A program made the position numbers and the translations under genes. 64,000 nt of DNA from Bradyrhizobium sp. 164 (GTDB lineage: Bacteria; Pseudomonadota; Alphaproteobacteria; Rhizobiales; Xanthobacteraceae). The stretch lies in the NCBI RefSeq assembly GCF_023073715.1, contig NZ_JADPKA010000095.1, positions 62,001 through 126,000 on the forward strand. The letters run 5' to 3'. How positions within the stretch are numbered: position 1 is the first letter of the stretch; each line of letters starts with the position of its first letter. Shown in pieces: positions 1 to 8,097 of this stretch. The notes under the pieces were generated by a model that searched no databases, had not been told where the DNA came from, and was given only the letters and a program-made list of their open reading frames with translations.

Positions 1-281
1 CGATCGCTCTTGCCGATCGGCTTCCACGGCACCGGCGCCGACACCATCTCCCAGAATTCCTTCAACCGCTTGACGCGGGTATGGCCCTCATTGCCGGCGA
101 TGATGGCTGCGTTGATAGCACCGATCGAGATGCCGGCGACCCATTCCGGCTCGAAGCCGTAGCCGCATAGCGCCTGGCAGGCGCCGGCCTGATACGAGCC
201 GAGCGCGCCACCGCCCTGGAGGACCAGGACGCGTTGCGCATTCGCGGGGATGCTGGCGGTATCAGGACGATGATCTGTCAT
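1..281 (-). CDS. Patatin-like phospholipase (N-terminal part, cut by window edge)
   Basis: Translating from the ATG at 281 on the minus strand gives about 93 residues that run off the window. The N-terminus has the two patatin hallmarks: a glycine-rich oxyanion loop GGGALGSY near residues 23-30, and the nucleophile elbow GISIGA near residues 49-54, whose Ser would be the catalytic nucleophile. The Asp of the Ser-Asp dyad lies beyond the edge. No signal peptide is seen, so it is probably a cytoplasmic or peripheral lipid acyl hydrolase. Family assignment is firm; substrate is unknown. Confidence 0.85.
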   Translation of the reverse strand, partial: MTDHRPDTASIPANAQRVLVLQGGGALGSYQAGACQALCGYGFEPEWVAGISIGAINAAIIAGNEGHTRVKRLKEFWEMVSAPVPWKPIGKSD

Positions 282-358
282 GAGGGAACAATAGCAAAAG
301 GCAAGCCACCGTGGCGACACTGCGCCGCGGCGTCAATGCATCCGGGATCAAGTCTGGC

Positions 359-865
359 TTATCGAGGGTCCGCCGAAGCCAAGATCATGGTCCAGAACAC
401 CTTGTATTTGGTGCCGGGAGCATAGCCCGCTGCGATGCCAAGTTTTGTGACACCGCTTTTGAGCATGTTGGCGCGGTGGGGTGGCGAGTCGCGCCAGCCG
501 GAAAACGCTTCGGCGAGCGTATGATAGCCGGCCGAGACGTTCTCGACCGCCACGGTCGCGGGATAGCCGCCGGCGGCGAGCCGCTTGGCGAGTGGCGCGC
601 GAACGTCATGGTCCATCTTGTTGGCGGCCGCCATAGCCTGGGACTGGGATTCGGCGAGCCGCATCAGATCGGGATCGATCACGACGGTGCTGAGCCCGTT
701 GTTCTGGCGATATTGCGAGATCATCACGGCGGCAGCCTGCGCATCGAGCTTGGCGCCCGGGACCGCCATGTCGGTATACATGGACGGCTGCTGGACCGGC
801 GCTTCGTTGCCGGCGCAGCCGGCTAGAAGCAAAGTGATGGATATTGCGGCCGCAGCGCGCATCAA
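359..865 (-). CDS. CAP-domain (SCP/PR-1-like) lipoprotein
   Basis: 168 residues. The N-terminus is a lipoprotein signal: a hydrophobic stretch followed by the lipobox LLAGC, so the mature protein should be lipid-anchored in the envelope. The rest matches a CAP domain: an early helix with LMRLAESQSQAMA, then MDHD, then VAVENVSAGY and the block FSGWRDSPPHRANML near residues 120-135, which is the usual CAP signature region. Function of bacterial CAP lipoproteins is mostly unknown. It is monocistronic as far as can be seen, between the phospholipase and the cys cluster. Confidence 0.82.
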   Translation of the reverse strand: MMRAAAAISITLLLAGCAGNEAPVQQPSMYTDMAVPGAKLDAQAAAVMISQYRQNNGLSTVVIDPDLMRLAESQSQAMAAANKMDHDVRAPLAKRLAAGGYPATVAVENVSAGYHTLAEAFSGWRDSPPHRANMLKSGVTKLGIAAGYAPGTKYKVFWTMILASADPR

Positions 866-951
866 TCAGGCCCCCAAATGAGGGGCCGTTGTTGCATATC
901 AACCGTGGCTGAAAGGTGAATTTTGAGGAAAATTTGACCCGACGAGGCGGC

Positions 952-1989
952 TCAAGCGCCCGCAAATATGCGGTAGCGGCGCGGCTCCAGCCCAATCGTG
1001 TCGCCGGCGCGCAGTTCCTTGTCGCGGGGGGCGTCGATCTCGATGGTCTCGCCACCTGATAGCGCGACCTCGGCGCGCTGCACGGGACCGAAATTGCGGA
1101 CATGCCGAATCGCGCCCTCGAAGGCGCCGCTGCCGGGCGGGCCCACCAGCATGTCGTGTCGCCGCACGAACAGTTTTGACGCGCCAGGCGCAAGCCCGTC
1201 CGCGGCAAGCCGCAGCGGCCGGTCGCCGAGCCTGATCACGCCGCCCTCGACCTGGATCGGCAGCTCGATGGATTCGCCGATGAAGCCGTGGACGAAGGCG
1301 GTCGCCGGACTTTCGTAGACGTCGTCGGGCGAGCCGATCTGCTCGATTCTGCCCTTGTCCATCACAACGACGCGGTTGGCGACTTCCAGCGCCTCTTCCT
1401 GGTCATGGGTGACGAAGATCGAGGTGACGTTGATCTCATGATGCAGTGAGCGCAGCCATCGGCGCAGCTCTTTGCGCACCTTGGCATCGAGCGCGCCGAA
1501 GGGTTCGTCGAGCAACAGGATGCGCGGCTCGATTGCGAGCGCGCGGGCGAGCGCGATGCGCTGGCGCTGACCGCCGGAGAGTTGGCTCGGATAGCGGTCG
1601 GCAAGCCAGTCGAGCTGCACGAGATCGAGCAGCTCCTTCACCCGCGTACGGATCGTGGCCTCGTCCTTGCGAACCGCGCGCGGCTGCACGCGCAGGCCGA
1701 AGGCGACGTTCTCGAACACCGTCATGTGGCGGAACAGCGCATAGTGCTGGAACACGAAGCCGACATGCCGTTCGCGCGCGCCCTGCGCCAGCGCGTCCTC
1801 GCCGTTGAAGGAGACGTCGCCAGCGTCGGGCCAGTCGAGGCCGGCGATGATCCGCAGCAGCGTGGTTTTGCCGGAGCCGGAGGGGCCGAGCAGCGCCAGC
1901 AGCTCGCCGTTGTCGACCTTAAGATCCACGCCGTCGAGGGCTTTAAAGCTGCCGAACTTCTTGACGAGATTCTTGACTTCAATGGTCAC
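952..1989 (-). CDS. cysA: Sulfate/thiosulfate ABC transporter ATP-binding protein CysA
   Basis: 345 residues. It powers sulfate/thiosulfate import across the inner membrane with CysT and CysW. Visible motifs are Walker A GPSGSGKTT (residues 35-43), the Q-loop region after FVFQHYALF, the ABC signature LSGGQRQR (137-144) and Walker B ILLLDEP (157-163). The C-terminal roughly 100 residues look like the TOBE-type regulatory domain common to CysA. Its start overlaps the 3' end of cysW by 11 nt, so the two are translationally coupled. It is the last gene of the minus-strand sulfate operon. Confidence 0.95.
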   Translation of the reverse strand: MTIEVKNLVKKFGSFKALDGVDLKVDNGELLALLGPSGSGKTTLLRIIAGLDWPDAGDVSFNGEDALAQGARERHVGFVFQHYALFRHMTVFENVAFGLRVQPRAVRKDEATIRTRVKELLDLVQLDWLADRYPSQLSGGQRQRIALARALAIEPRILLLDEPFGALDAKVRKELRRWLRSLHHEINVTSIFVTHDQEEALEVANRVVVMDKGRIEQIGSPDDVYESPATAFVHGFIGESIELPIQVEGGVIRLGDRPLRLAADGLAPGASKLFVRRHDMLVGPPGSGAFEGAIRHVRNFGPVQRAEVALSGGETIEIDAPRDKELRAGDTIGLEPRRYRIFAGA

Positions 1990-2890
1990 GGGGCTCGTGT
2001 CCTTCGTTCAGGTGACGTTCGAGAACAGTTTTTGCGATCAGCGTGATCAGCGCCAGCATCGCCAGCAGCGAGGCGATCGCAAACGCGGCGACGAACTGGT
2101 ACTCGTTGTAGAGGATCTCGACCAAGAGCGGCATGGTGTTGGTCTCGCCGCGGATATGTCCGGAGACGACCGAGACAGCGCCGAACTCGCCCATCGCGCG
2201 GGCGTTGCAGAGCAGGACGCCGTAGAGCACGCCCCATTTGATGTTGGGCAGCGTGACCCGGAAGAAGGTTTGCAGACCCGAGGCGCCGAGCGAGATCGCG
2301 GCCTCCTCCTCCTGCGTGCCCTGCTCCTGCATCAGGGGGATCAGTGCGCGCGCCACGAATGGGAAGGTCACGAAGGTGGTGGCGAGCGCAATGCCGGGCA
2401 CCGCGAACAGGATCTGGATGTCGTGCTCACGCAGCCAGCTGCCGAAATAGCCCTGCGCGCCGAACAGCAGCACGAAGACGAGGCCCGAGATCACCGGGCT
2501 GACGGAGAACGGCAGGTCGATCAGCGTAATCAGAAAGGTCTTGCCCTTGAAATCGAACTTGGCGATGGCCCAGGCGGCGACGAGGCCGAACACGAGATTG
2601 AGGCCCACTGAAATCGCGGCGACCAGCAGCGTCAGCCTGATCGCGGCCAGCGCTTCCGGTTCGGCGAGCGCAGTGAGATAGGCGATGACCCCCTTCGAGA
2701 GCGCCTGTGCGAACACCACGACCAACGGCAGCACGACGAAGACGGTGAGGAAGGTCATCGCCAGCGCGATGATGGTGATGCGCACCGCCTTTGGCTCGGT
2801 GCGAAGGCTGTCGCGCGCGGCAGCCGCATGGGCACGTGCCTTGGCGTCGGGGGCCGGGAGAGAGACCGAATCTGCAATCTGCATCGTCAT
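1979..2890 (-). CDS. cysW: Sulfate ABC transporter permease CysW
   Basis: 303 residues with about six hydrophobic segments, of the binding-protein-dependent permease type. The cytoplasmic EAA-type loop is visible around EEEAAISLGASGLQTFFRVTLP, which contacts CysA. It forms the heterodimeric membrane channel with CysT. The N-terminus carries about 40 hydrophilic residues before the first membrane helix. It lies 9 nt downstream of cysT and overlaps cysA, as expected for one operon. Assigned as CysW rather than CysT from its order next to cysA and its similarity to the W type. Confidence 0.93.
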   Translation of the reverse strand: MTMQIADSVSLPAPDAKARAHAAAARDSLRTEPKAVRITIIALAMTFLTVFVVLPLVVVFAQALSKGVIAYLTALAEPEALAAIRLTLLVAAISVGLNLVFGLVAAWAIAKFDFKGKTFLITLIDLPFSVSPVISGLVFVLLFGAQGYFGSWLREHDIQILFAVPGIALATTFVTFPFVARALIPLMQEQGTQEEEAAISLGASGLQTFFRVTLPNIKWGVLYGVLLCNARAMGEFGAVSVVSGHIRGETNTMPLLVEILYNEYQFVAAFAIASLLAMLALITLIAKTVLERHLNEGHEPRDH

Positions 2891-2899
2891 GGTCGGCCC

Positions 2900-3736
2900 T
2901 TAGCGCTCCGGAATCCGGCTCTGTGCCCAGCGCTGGAGCCGGTTCACAGCGAAGATGATGACGAAGGAGACGACGAGCATGACCACCGCGATCGCAGTCG
3001 CATCCGCGTAGCGGAATTCGGAGAGCCGGATCACGATCAAGAGCGGCGCGATCTCGGAGATGTTAGGCAGATTGCCGGCGATGAAGATCACCGAGCCGTA
3101 TTCGCCCACCGCACGCGCGAAGGCGAGCGCAAGGCCCGTGAGCAGCGCCGGTGCGAGTGACGGCAGGATCACGCGGATGATGGTTTGCCAGCGGCTGGCG
3201 CCCAGACTGCCCGCGGCCTCCTCGATCTCGGGGTCGAGATCCTGGAGCACCGGCTGCACCGTGCGCACCACGAAGGGAATGCCGATGAAGATCATGGCGA
3301 CGAAGATGCCGACCGGCGTGAATGCGACCTTGATGCCGAGCGCCGCGAGCGGGCCACCGAGCCAGCCCTTCTCGGCGAACAGCGCGGTCAACGCGACGCC
3401 GGCGACCGCAGTCGGCAGCGCGAAGGGCACGTCGACAATGGCATCGAACAGCCGCCGGCCGGGAAAGCGGTAGCGCACCAGCGCCCAGACGATGATGCTG
3501 CCCATGACGAGATTGACGCAGGCGGCCGCAAAGGCGAGGCCGAAGGAGACGCGGAGCGCGTTCAGCGTGCGGCGACTGGAAAGGATATTCCAGAACTGTT
3601 CCGGGCTCAGCTCGAGCGACCTCAGGAACAGACCGGCGAGCGGAATCAGGATGATGACGGACAGCCAGGAAAGCGTCAGCCCCATGGTGAGACCGAAGCC
3701 CGGCAATGTCCGGCGTCTTGCTGCGAGTGCGCTCAC
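2900..3736 (-). CDS. cysT: Sulfate ABC transporter permease CysT (CysU)
   Basis: 278 residues with a GTG start. It is an integral membrane subunit with an N-terminal helix (TMGLTLSWLSVIILIPLAG), further helices and the EAA loop EIEEAAGSLGASRWQTIIRVILP. It pairs with CysW to form the sulfate channel. The sequence FAEKGWLGG and the ending RWAQSRIPER resemble CysT proteins. It follows the binding-protein gene by 38 nt in the same direction, giving the order binding protein-T-W-A. Confidence 0.93.
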   Translation of the reverse strand: MSALAARRRTLPGFGLTMGLTLSWLSVIILIPLAGLFLRSLELSPEQFWNILSSRRTLNALRVSFGLAFAAACVNLVMGSIIVWALVRYRFPGRRLFDAIVDVPFALPTAVAGVALTALFAEKGWLGGPLAALGIKVAFTPVGIFVAMIFIGIPFVVRTVQPVLQDLDPEIEEAAGSLGASRWQTIIRVILPSLAPALLTGLALAFARAVGEYGSVIFIAGNLPNISEIAPLLIVIRLSEFRYADATAIAVVMLVVSFVIIFAVNRLQRWAQSRIPER

Positions 3737-3774
3737 CAGGCCCCCTGCTAAAAGCCTCCTAAGACGGCGCTCGA

Positions 3775-4764
3775 TCAGTTCTTGTAGATCTGATCAAAGA
3801 CGCCGCCGTCGGCAAAATGTTCCCGCTGCGCCTTGGTCCAGCCGCCAAAGACGTCGTCGATCGTGAACAGCTCGACCTTGGCGAAGGCACTTTCGTACTT
3901 CTTGGCGACCTCGGCATCGCGCGGACGGTAGAAATTGCGCGCGGCGATCTCCTGCCCCTCTTTGGTATACCAATACTGGAGATAGGCGTCGGCGGCGTTG
4001 CGCGTGCCTTTTTTATCGGCAACTTTGTCGACGATGGTGACCGGCGGCTCGGCGAGGATCGATTGCGGCGGCGCCACGATCTCGAACTTGTTCGCGCCGA
4101 ACTCCTTCAGCGCGAGAAACGCCTCGTTCTCCCAGGCGAGCAGCACGTCGCCGACGCCACGCTCGACGAACGTGACGGTGGCGCCGCGTGCGCCGGTATC
4201 GAGCACCGGCACCTGCTGATAGAGCTTTCCGATGAAGTCCTTGGCCTTGTCGGCCGAGCCGAACTTTTTCTGCGCAAAGCCCCACGCTGCGAGGTAATTC
4301 CAGCGCGCGCCCCCTGATGTTTTCGGGTTCGGCGTGATCACGGCGACGCCCGGTTTGATCAAATCGTCCCAGTCCTTGATGCCCTTGGGATTGCCCTTGC
4401 GCACCAGGAAGACGATGGTCGAGGTGTAGGGTGATGAATTTTGCGGCAGCCGTTTCTGCCAATCGGCTGTGGTGAGGCCTTTGGCAGCGATCGCGTCGAT
4501 GTCATAGGCGAGCGCGAGCGTCACCACATCGGCCTGCAATCCGTCGATCACCGCGCGCGCCTGCGAACCGCTGCCGCCATGCGACTGCTTGATCTCGACG
4601 CTCCTGCCGGTTTCCTTCTGATAGGTGGCCGCAAACGCCTTGTTGAACTCGACATAGAGCTCACGCGTCGGATCGTATGACACGTTCAGCAGATTGATGT
4701 CAGCGGCGAGAGCCGAGCTTGCCCAGAGGAGTCCTGCAGCGAGCGGAACGATACGGCGCATCAT
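3775..4764 (-). CDS. Periplasmic sulfate-binding protein
   Basis: About 329 residues. A Sec signal peptide (MMRRIVPLAAGLLWASSALA, cleaved before ADIN) directs it to the periplasm, where it would deliver sulfate to CysTWA. The mature start NLLNVSYDPTRELY and the later SHGGSGSQARAVIDGLQADVVTLALAYDIDAIA are characteristic of the Sbp/CysP family. Two in-frame ATGs lie at 4776 and 4764. I prefer 4764 because a GGAG sits at the right distance before it and the signal peptide then starts normally. Whether it prefers sulfate or thiosulfate cannot be read from sequence. Confidence 0.92.
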   Translation of the reverse strand: MMRRIVPLAAGLLWASSALAADINLLNVSYDPTRELYVEFNKAFAATYQKETGRSVEIKQSHGGSGSQARAVIDGLQADVVTLALAYDIDAIAAKGLTTADWQKRLPQNSSPYTSTIVFLVRKGNPKGIKDWDDLIKPGVAVITPNPKTSGGARWNYLAAWGFAQKKFGSADKAKDFIGKLYQQVPVLDTGARGATVTFVERGVGDVLLAWENEAFLALKEFGANKFEIVAPPQSILAEPPVTIVDKVADKKGTRNAADAYLQYWYTKEGQEIAARNFYRPRDAEVAKKYESAFAKVELFTIDDVFGGWTKAQREHFADGGVFDQIYKN

Positions 4765-4888
4765 GTCCATCTCCATTCACTTCGGCGACGTCGATGTCAG
4801 CGAAGGCGTGCAGGCATAACTCGGGTCGAAACGCTCTTAAGTCAACGGAACCGGATTTTCTTGTTCGTGGCGTGGCAGCGTAACCGTG

Positions 4889-5614
4889 CTACGAAGTCTT
4901 CATCGTGTGAATGCCGCATTCTGTCTTGGCCCGGCCGCGCCAGCGGCCGGCGCGTACATCCTCGCCCTCGGCCGTTCTGCTGGTGCAAGGCATACACCCG
5001 ACCGACAGGAAACCGGAGGCGACGAGAGGGTGACGCGGCAATTTGGCGCGGACGAACATGGCCTCGAGTTCCTCGCGCGAGACATTGGCAAAGGGATTGA
5101 ACTTCAATCGGGCGCCATCGTTCTCGACGACCGGAATGTCGGCCCTGGCATTGCCCTGGAAACGCTTGCGGCCGTTGAGCCAGGCATCGAACGGCTTCAG
5201 CGCACGCGCCAGCGGCTCGACTTTACGGATGCGGCAGCACGCGTCGGGATCGGAGAACCAGAGGTCGCGGTCGGGATCCTCGCGCAACAGCGTCTCCTCG
5301 GCGGGCTGGACCGAACGGACGTCCTTCAGGCCCAGCGTCGCGATCAAGGTGTCGCGATAGGCGAGCGTCTCCTCGAACAACCAGCCGGTGTCGAGAAAGA
5401 TCACCGGGATCGCCGGATCGACGTCCGCCATCACTTTCAGCAGCGTCGCCGATTCCGTACCGAAGGACGATACCAGGGCGAGCTTGTTGCGTCCGACCGC
5501 CTTCAGCGCCGCAGCGATGACCTCTGCGGGCGAGGCATCGCGCAAGCTCCGATCGAGCTCGTCCGCCGGGGGCAGCGCAGAGATGGATGAAACCTGAGGC
5601 GCGATCGCGTTCAC
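4889..5614 (-). CDS. cysH: Assimilatory adenylylsulfate (APS) reductase CysH
   Basis: 241 residues with a GTG start that overlaps the DUF934 stop by 4 nt. It reduces activated sulfate to sulfite with thioredoxin or glutathione. The PAPS-reductase core is clear (SSFGTESATLLKVM, then IPVIFLDTGWLFEET). It has the two cysteine pairs that bind a 4Fe-4S cluster in APS-type enzymes, C126-C127 and C207-x-x-C210, plus the C-terminal catalytic Cys in KTECGIH (C233). The E. coli PAPS-type enzyme lacks the cluster pairs, so the substrate is predicted to be APS. Confidence 0.94.
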   Translation of the reverse strand: MNAIAPQVSSISALPPADELDRSLRDASPAEVIAAALKAVGRNKLALVSSFGTESATLLKVMADVDPAIPVIFLDTGWLFEETLAYRDTLIATLGLKDVRSVQPAEETLLREDPDRDLWFSDPDACCRIRKVEPLARALKPFDAWLNGRKRFQGNARADIPVVENDGARLKFNPFANVSREELEAMFVRAKLPRHPLVASGFLSVGCMPCTSRTAEGEDVRAGRWRGRAKTECGIHTMKTS

Positions 5615-6126
5615 GTGCCGACACCTTCGGAATGGCGCAACTGCATGCGCCGGTGCAGGGCCGTGATGCGGCCGTCGCCGGTCGGCTGGTAGAACACCGA
5701 ATAGCGCTTGGCGGTCTGCATGAACGCTTCCGCGTCGGCCTGCTTCTTGACCTCGAAGGCATCGAAGCCGGCGCGCAGCATGAACACGAACTGATCGCGC
5801 AGCACCTGGCCGGTGGCGCGCAATTCGCCGCGGTAATTGTAGCGCTCGCGCAGCAACCGGGCCTGGCTGTAGGCGCGTCCGTCACGGAAAGTCGGAAACA
5901 CCAGCGCGACCGTGGCGACCTTGCTGAGATAGGGCACGAGTTCGGCGACGTCGCGATTGTTCGGCCAGATCACGCCGACCTTGCCGGCGCGCTTGAGCAA
6001 GCCTTCCGCTTCACCGAGAAAACGTTCGGCCGGCACCAGAATGTCGCCGCTCTCGGGCAGCGGGGTATCGACGGCGAGCTTGGCGAAGCCGTCGTCGACG
6101 ATCTTTCCGCCGTTAACGAGTGGCAT
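5611..6126 (-). CDS. DUF934 family protein, sulfite-reductase associated
   Basis: 171 residues. It matches the DUF934 family, which usually lies next to cysI in proteobacteria and whose biochemical role is not settled. Visible features are a Rossmann-like VGVIWPNNRDVAELVPYL segment and the family block FRDGRAYSQARLLRERYNYRGELRATG near residues 81-107. It contains no cysteine, so it cannot bind an iron-sulfur cluster by itself. It overlaps cysI by 14 nt and cysH by 4 nt, so tight coupling to sulfite formation and reduction is likely. The role is inferred from context only. Confidence 0.8.
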   Translation of the reverse strand: MPLVNGGKIVDDGFAKLAVDTPLPESGDILVPAERFLGEAEGLLKRAGKVGVIWPNNRDVAELVPYLSKVATVALVFPTFRDGRAYSQARLLRERYNYRGELRATGQVLRDQFVFMLRAGFDAFEVKKQADAEAFMQTAKRYSVFYQPTGDGRITALHRRMQLRHSEGVGT

Positions 6127-7768
6127 AGACGCGCTCCTTGAAGGGTTCGACGCCGAGGCGTCTCACCGTGTCCATGAACAGCTCTTCGGGCCGTTCGCGC
6201 AGCGCCAGATAAGCTTCCACGATGTCCTCGACGACGTCGGCGACCTCGTCGAACTTCACGCCGGGGCCGATCAGGGTGCCGAGCGCTGCGTTCTCGTCGG
6301 CGCGGCCGCCGATGGTGATCTGGTAGACCTCCTCTCCATTCTTCTCGACGCCGAGAATGCCGATGTGGCCGACATGGTGATGGCCGCAGGCATTGATGCA
6401 GCCGGAGATGTTGATGTGGAGACGGCCGATCAGGTTGGCGAGCTCGTGATTGGCAAACCGGCGCGTCAGCTCCTGCGCGATCGGGATCGAGCGCGCATTC
6501 GCCAGCGAGCAATAGTCGAGGCCCGGGCAGGCGATGATGTCGGTGATCAGATTGACGTTGGGCGTCGCAAGCCCGAGCTTGTCGAGCGCCTTCCAGAGCG
6601 CCGGCAGGTCGCGCTTGGCAACGTGCGGCAGCGCAAGGTTCTGCTCGTGGCCGACACGGATCTCGCCGAAGGAATATTTGTCGACGAGGTCGGCCAGCGC
6701 GTCCATCTGCTCGGCGGTGGCATCACCCGGAGGCCCACCGGTCGGCTTCAGCGAGATCGTGACGATGGAGTAACCCTGCACCTTGTGCGGGGCCACCGAA
6801 TTCTTGCGCCACGCCTCGAAATCCGGATCGGCCGCGGCCTGGCGCAGCTCGTCAGGCATGTGCGGCAGCTTCTCGTAAGCCGGGTAGGTGAAGCGCGAGC
6901 GGATGTCCTCGATCACCTCGTCGTCGATCTGGAGCGAGGGGTTGCGGATGTGCTGCCACTCGTCCTCGACCTCGCGAGAGAACTTTTCGATGCCGAGCTC
7001 GTGCACCAGGATCTTGATGCGCGCCTTGTAGATGTTGTCGCGGCGGCCGTACTGGTTGTAGACGCGTAGGATCGCCTCGATGTAGCTGAGGATGTCGCGG
7101 CCATGCACGAAGTGCTTGATGGTCTTGGCGATGAACGGCGTGCGGCCGAGGCCACCGCCGACCAGAACCTCGAAGCCGGTCTCGCCCTTCTCGTTCTTGA
7201 TCAGCCTCAGGCCGATGTCGTGAATCTTGATCGCGGCGCGGTCGTGGTCGGACGCGGTGATCGCGATCTTGAACTTGCGCGGCAGGAACGAGAATTCCGG
7301 ATGCAGCGTGGTGTGCTGGCGGATCAGCTCCGACCAGATACGGGGATCCTCGATCTCACCGGGCGCGACGCCGGCCCACTGGTCCGAGGTGACGTTGCGC
7401 ATGTTGTTGCCGGAAGTCTGCATCGCATGGATGCCGACCTTGGCGAGGTCAGCCAGCGCATCCGGCAGCTCGGCGAGCTTGATCCAGTTGAACTGGATGT
7501 TCTGCCGCGTGGTGAAATGGCCGTAGCCGCGATCGTATTTGCGCGCGACATGGGCGAGTGCCCGCAGCTGGTTCGTCGCCAGCGTGCCGTAGGGAATCGC
7601 GACCCGGAACATGTAGGCGTGCAGTTGCAGGTAGACGCCGTTCTGGAGCCGCAGGATCTTGAACTCGTCCTCAGTGAGCTCGCCGGACAGGCGGCGCTTC
7701 ACCTGGTCGCGGAACTCCGAGACGCGCTCATTGACGAGCGTGCGATCGATTTCGTCGTAAGCATACAT
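6113..7768 (-). CDS. cysI: Sulfite reductase hemoprotein (nitrite/sulfite reductase family) CysI
   Basis: 551 residues. It reduces sulfite to sulfide by six electrons at a coupled siroheme and 4Fe-4S centre. Both halves of the repeated ferredoxin-like fold are seen. The cluster ligands are C414 and C420 (CPGLDYC) and C457 and C461 (GCINACGHHH). The early block GHFTTRQNIQFNWI (83-96) is typical of the family. No flavoprotein subunit CysJ is encoded nearby, so electrons probably come from a ferredoxin or another reductase elsewhere. Siroheme would be supplied by cysG in the same operon. Confidence 0.94.
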   Translation of the reverse strand: MYAYDEIDRTLVNERVSEFRDQVKRRLSGELTEDEFKILRLQNGVYLQLHAYMFRVAIPYGTLATNQLRALAHVARKYDRGYGHFTTRQNIQFNWIKLAELPDALADLAKVGIHAMQTSGNNMRNVTSDQWAGVAPGEIEDPRIWSELIRQHTTLHPEFSFLPRKFKIAITASDHDRAAIKIHDIGLRLIKNEKGETGFEVLVGGGLGRTPFIAKTIKHFVHGRDILSYIEAILRVYNQYGRRDNIYKARIKILVHELGIEKFSREVEDEWQHIRNPSLQIDDEVIEDIRSRFTYPAYEKLPHMPDELRQAAADPDFEAWRKNSVAPHKVQGYSIVTISLKPTGGPPGDATAEQMDALADLVDKYSFGEIRVGHEQNLALPHVAKRDLPALWKALDKLGLATPNVNLITDIIACPGLDYCSLANARSIPIAQELTRRFANHELANLIGRLHINISGCINACGHHHVGHIGILGVEKNGEEVYQITIGGRADENAALGTLIGPGVKFDEVADVVEDIVEAYLALRERPEELFMDTVRRLGVEPFKERVYATR

Positions 7769-7779
7769 AAGAGAGCGCC

Positions 7780-8097
7780 TTAAACCTGGGCGGGCTGTCC
7801 GATGGTGACGCCGGAGCGGCGGATCTGTTCGCGCAGATTGCCGGGCTGGACCTTGCCGTCCGCACCGACCTGCACGGGCGCGATATAGGGACCGATCGCG
7901 CCGACGTCATCGGCAACGGACTCCGCAAGCAACGCCTTCGCCTCGTCGGAGTTGCGTACGATCGCGGCTTCCGAGAGGTCCGCGGACCAGCTCTTGGCGG
8001 CGGTGCGGTAAACCACGATGCCATCCCAGGTGCGGTTGGCGGTCACGACCGAGGGGCCAGCGATTTTGATCTTCTTCTGTTCAAGCGGGGAGGTCAT
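7780..8097 (-). CDS. DUF2849 domain protein between cysG and cysI
   Basis: 105 residues. I recognise the family as DUF2849, a small alphaproteobacterial protein regularly encoded between siroheme synthase and sulfite reductase. The core VVTANRTWDGIVVYRTAAKSW suggests a beta-rich fold; the middle is acidic and there is no cysteine. Its ATG overlaps the cysG stop (ATGA) and it ends 11 nt before cysI, so it is made with both. Context suggests an accessory role in siroheme delivery or sulfite reduction; no function is demonstrated by the sequence. Confidence 0.8.
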   Translation of the reverse strand: MTSPLEQKKIKIAGPSVVTANRTWDGIVVYRTAAKSWSADLSEAAIVRNSDEAKALLAESVADDVGAIGPYIAPVQVGADGKVQPGNLREQIRRSGVTIGQPAQV

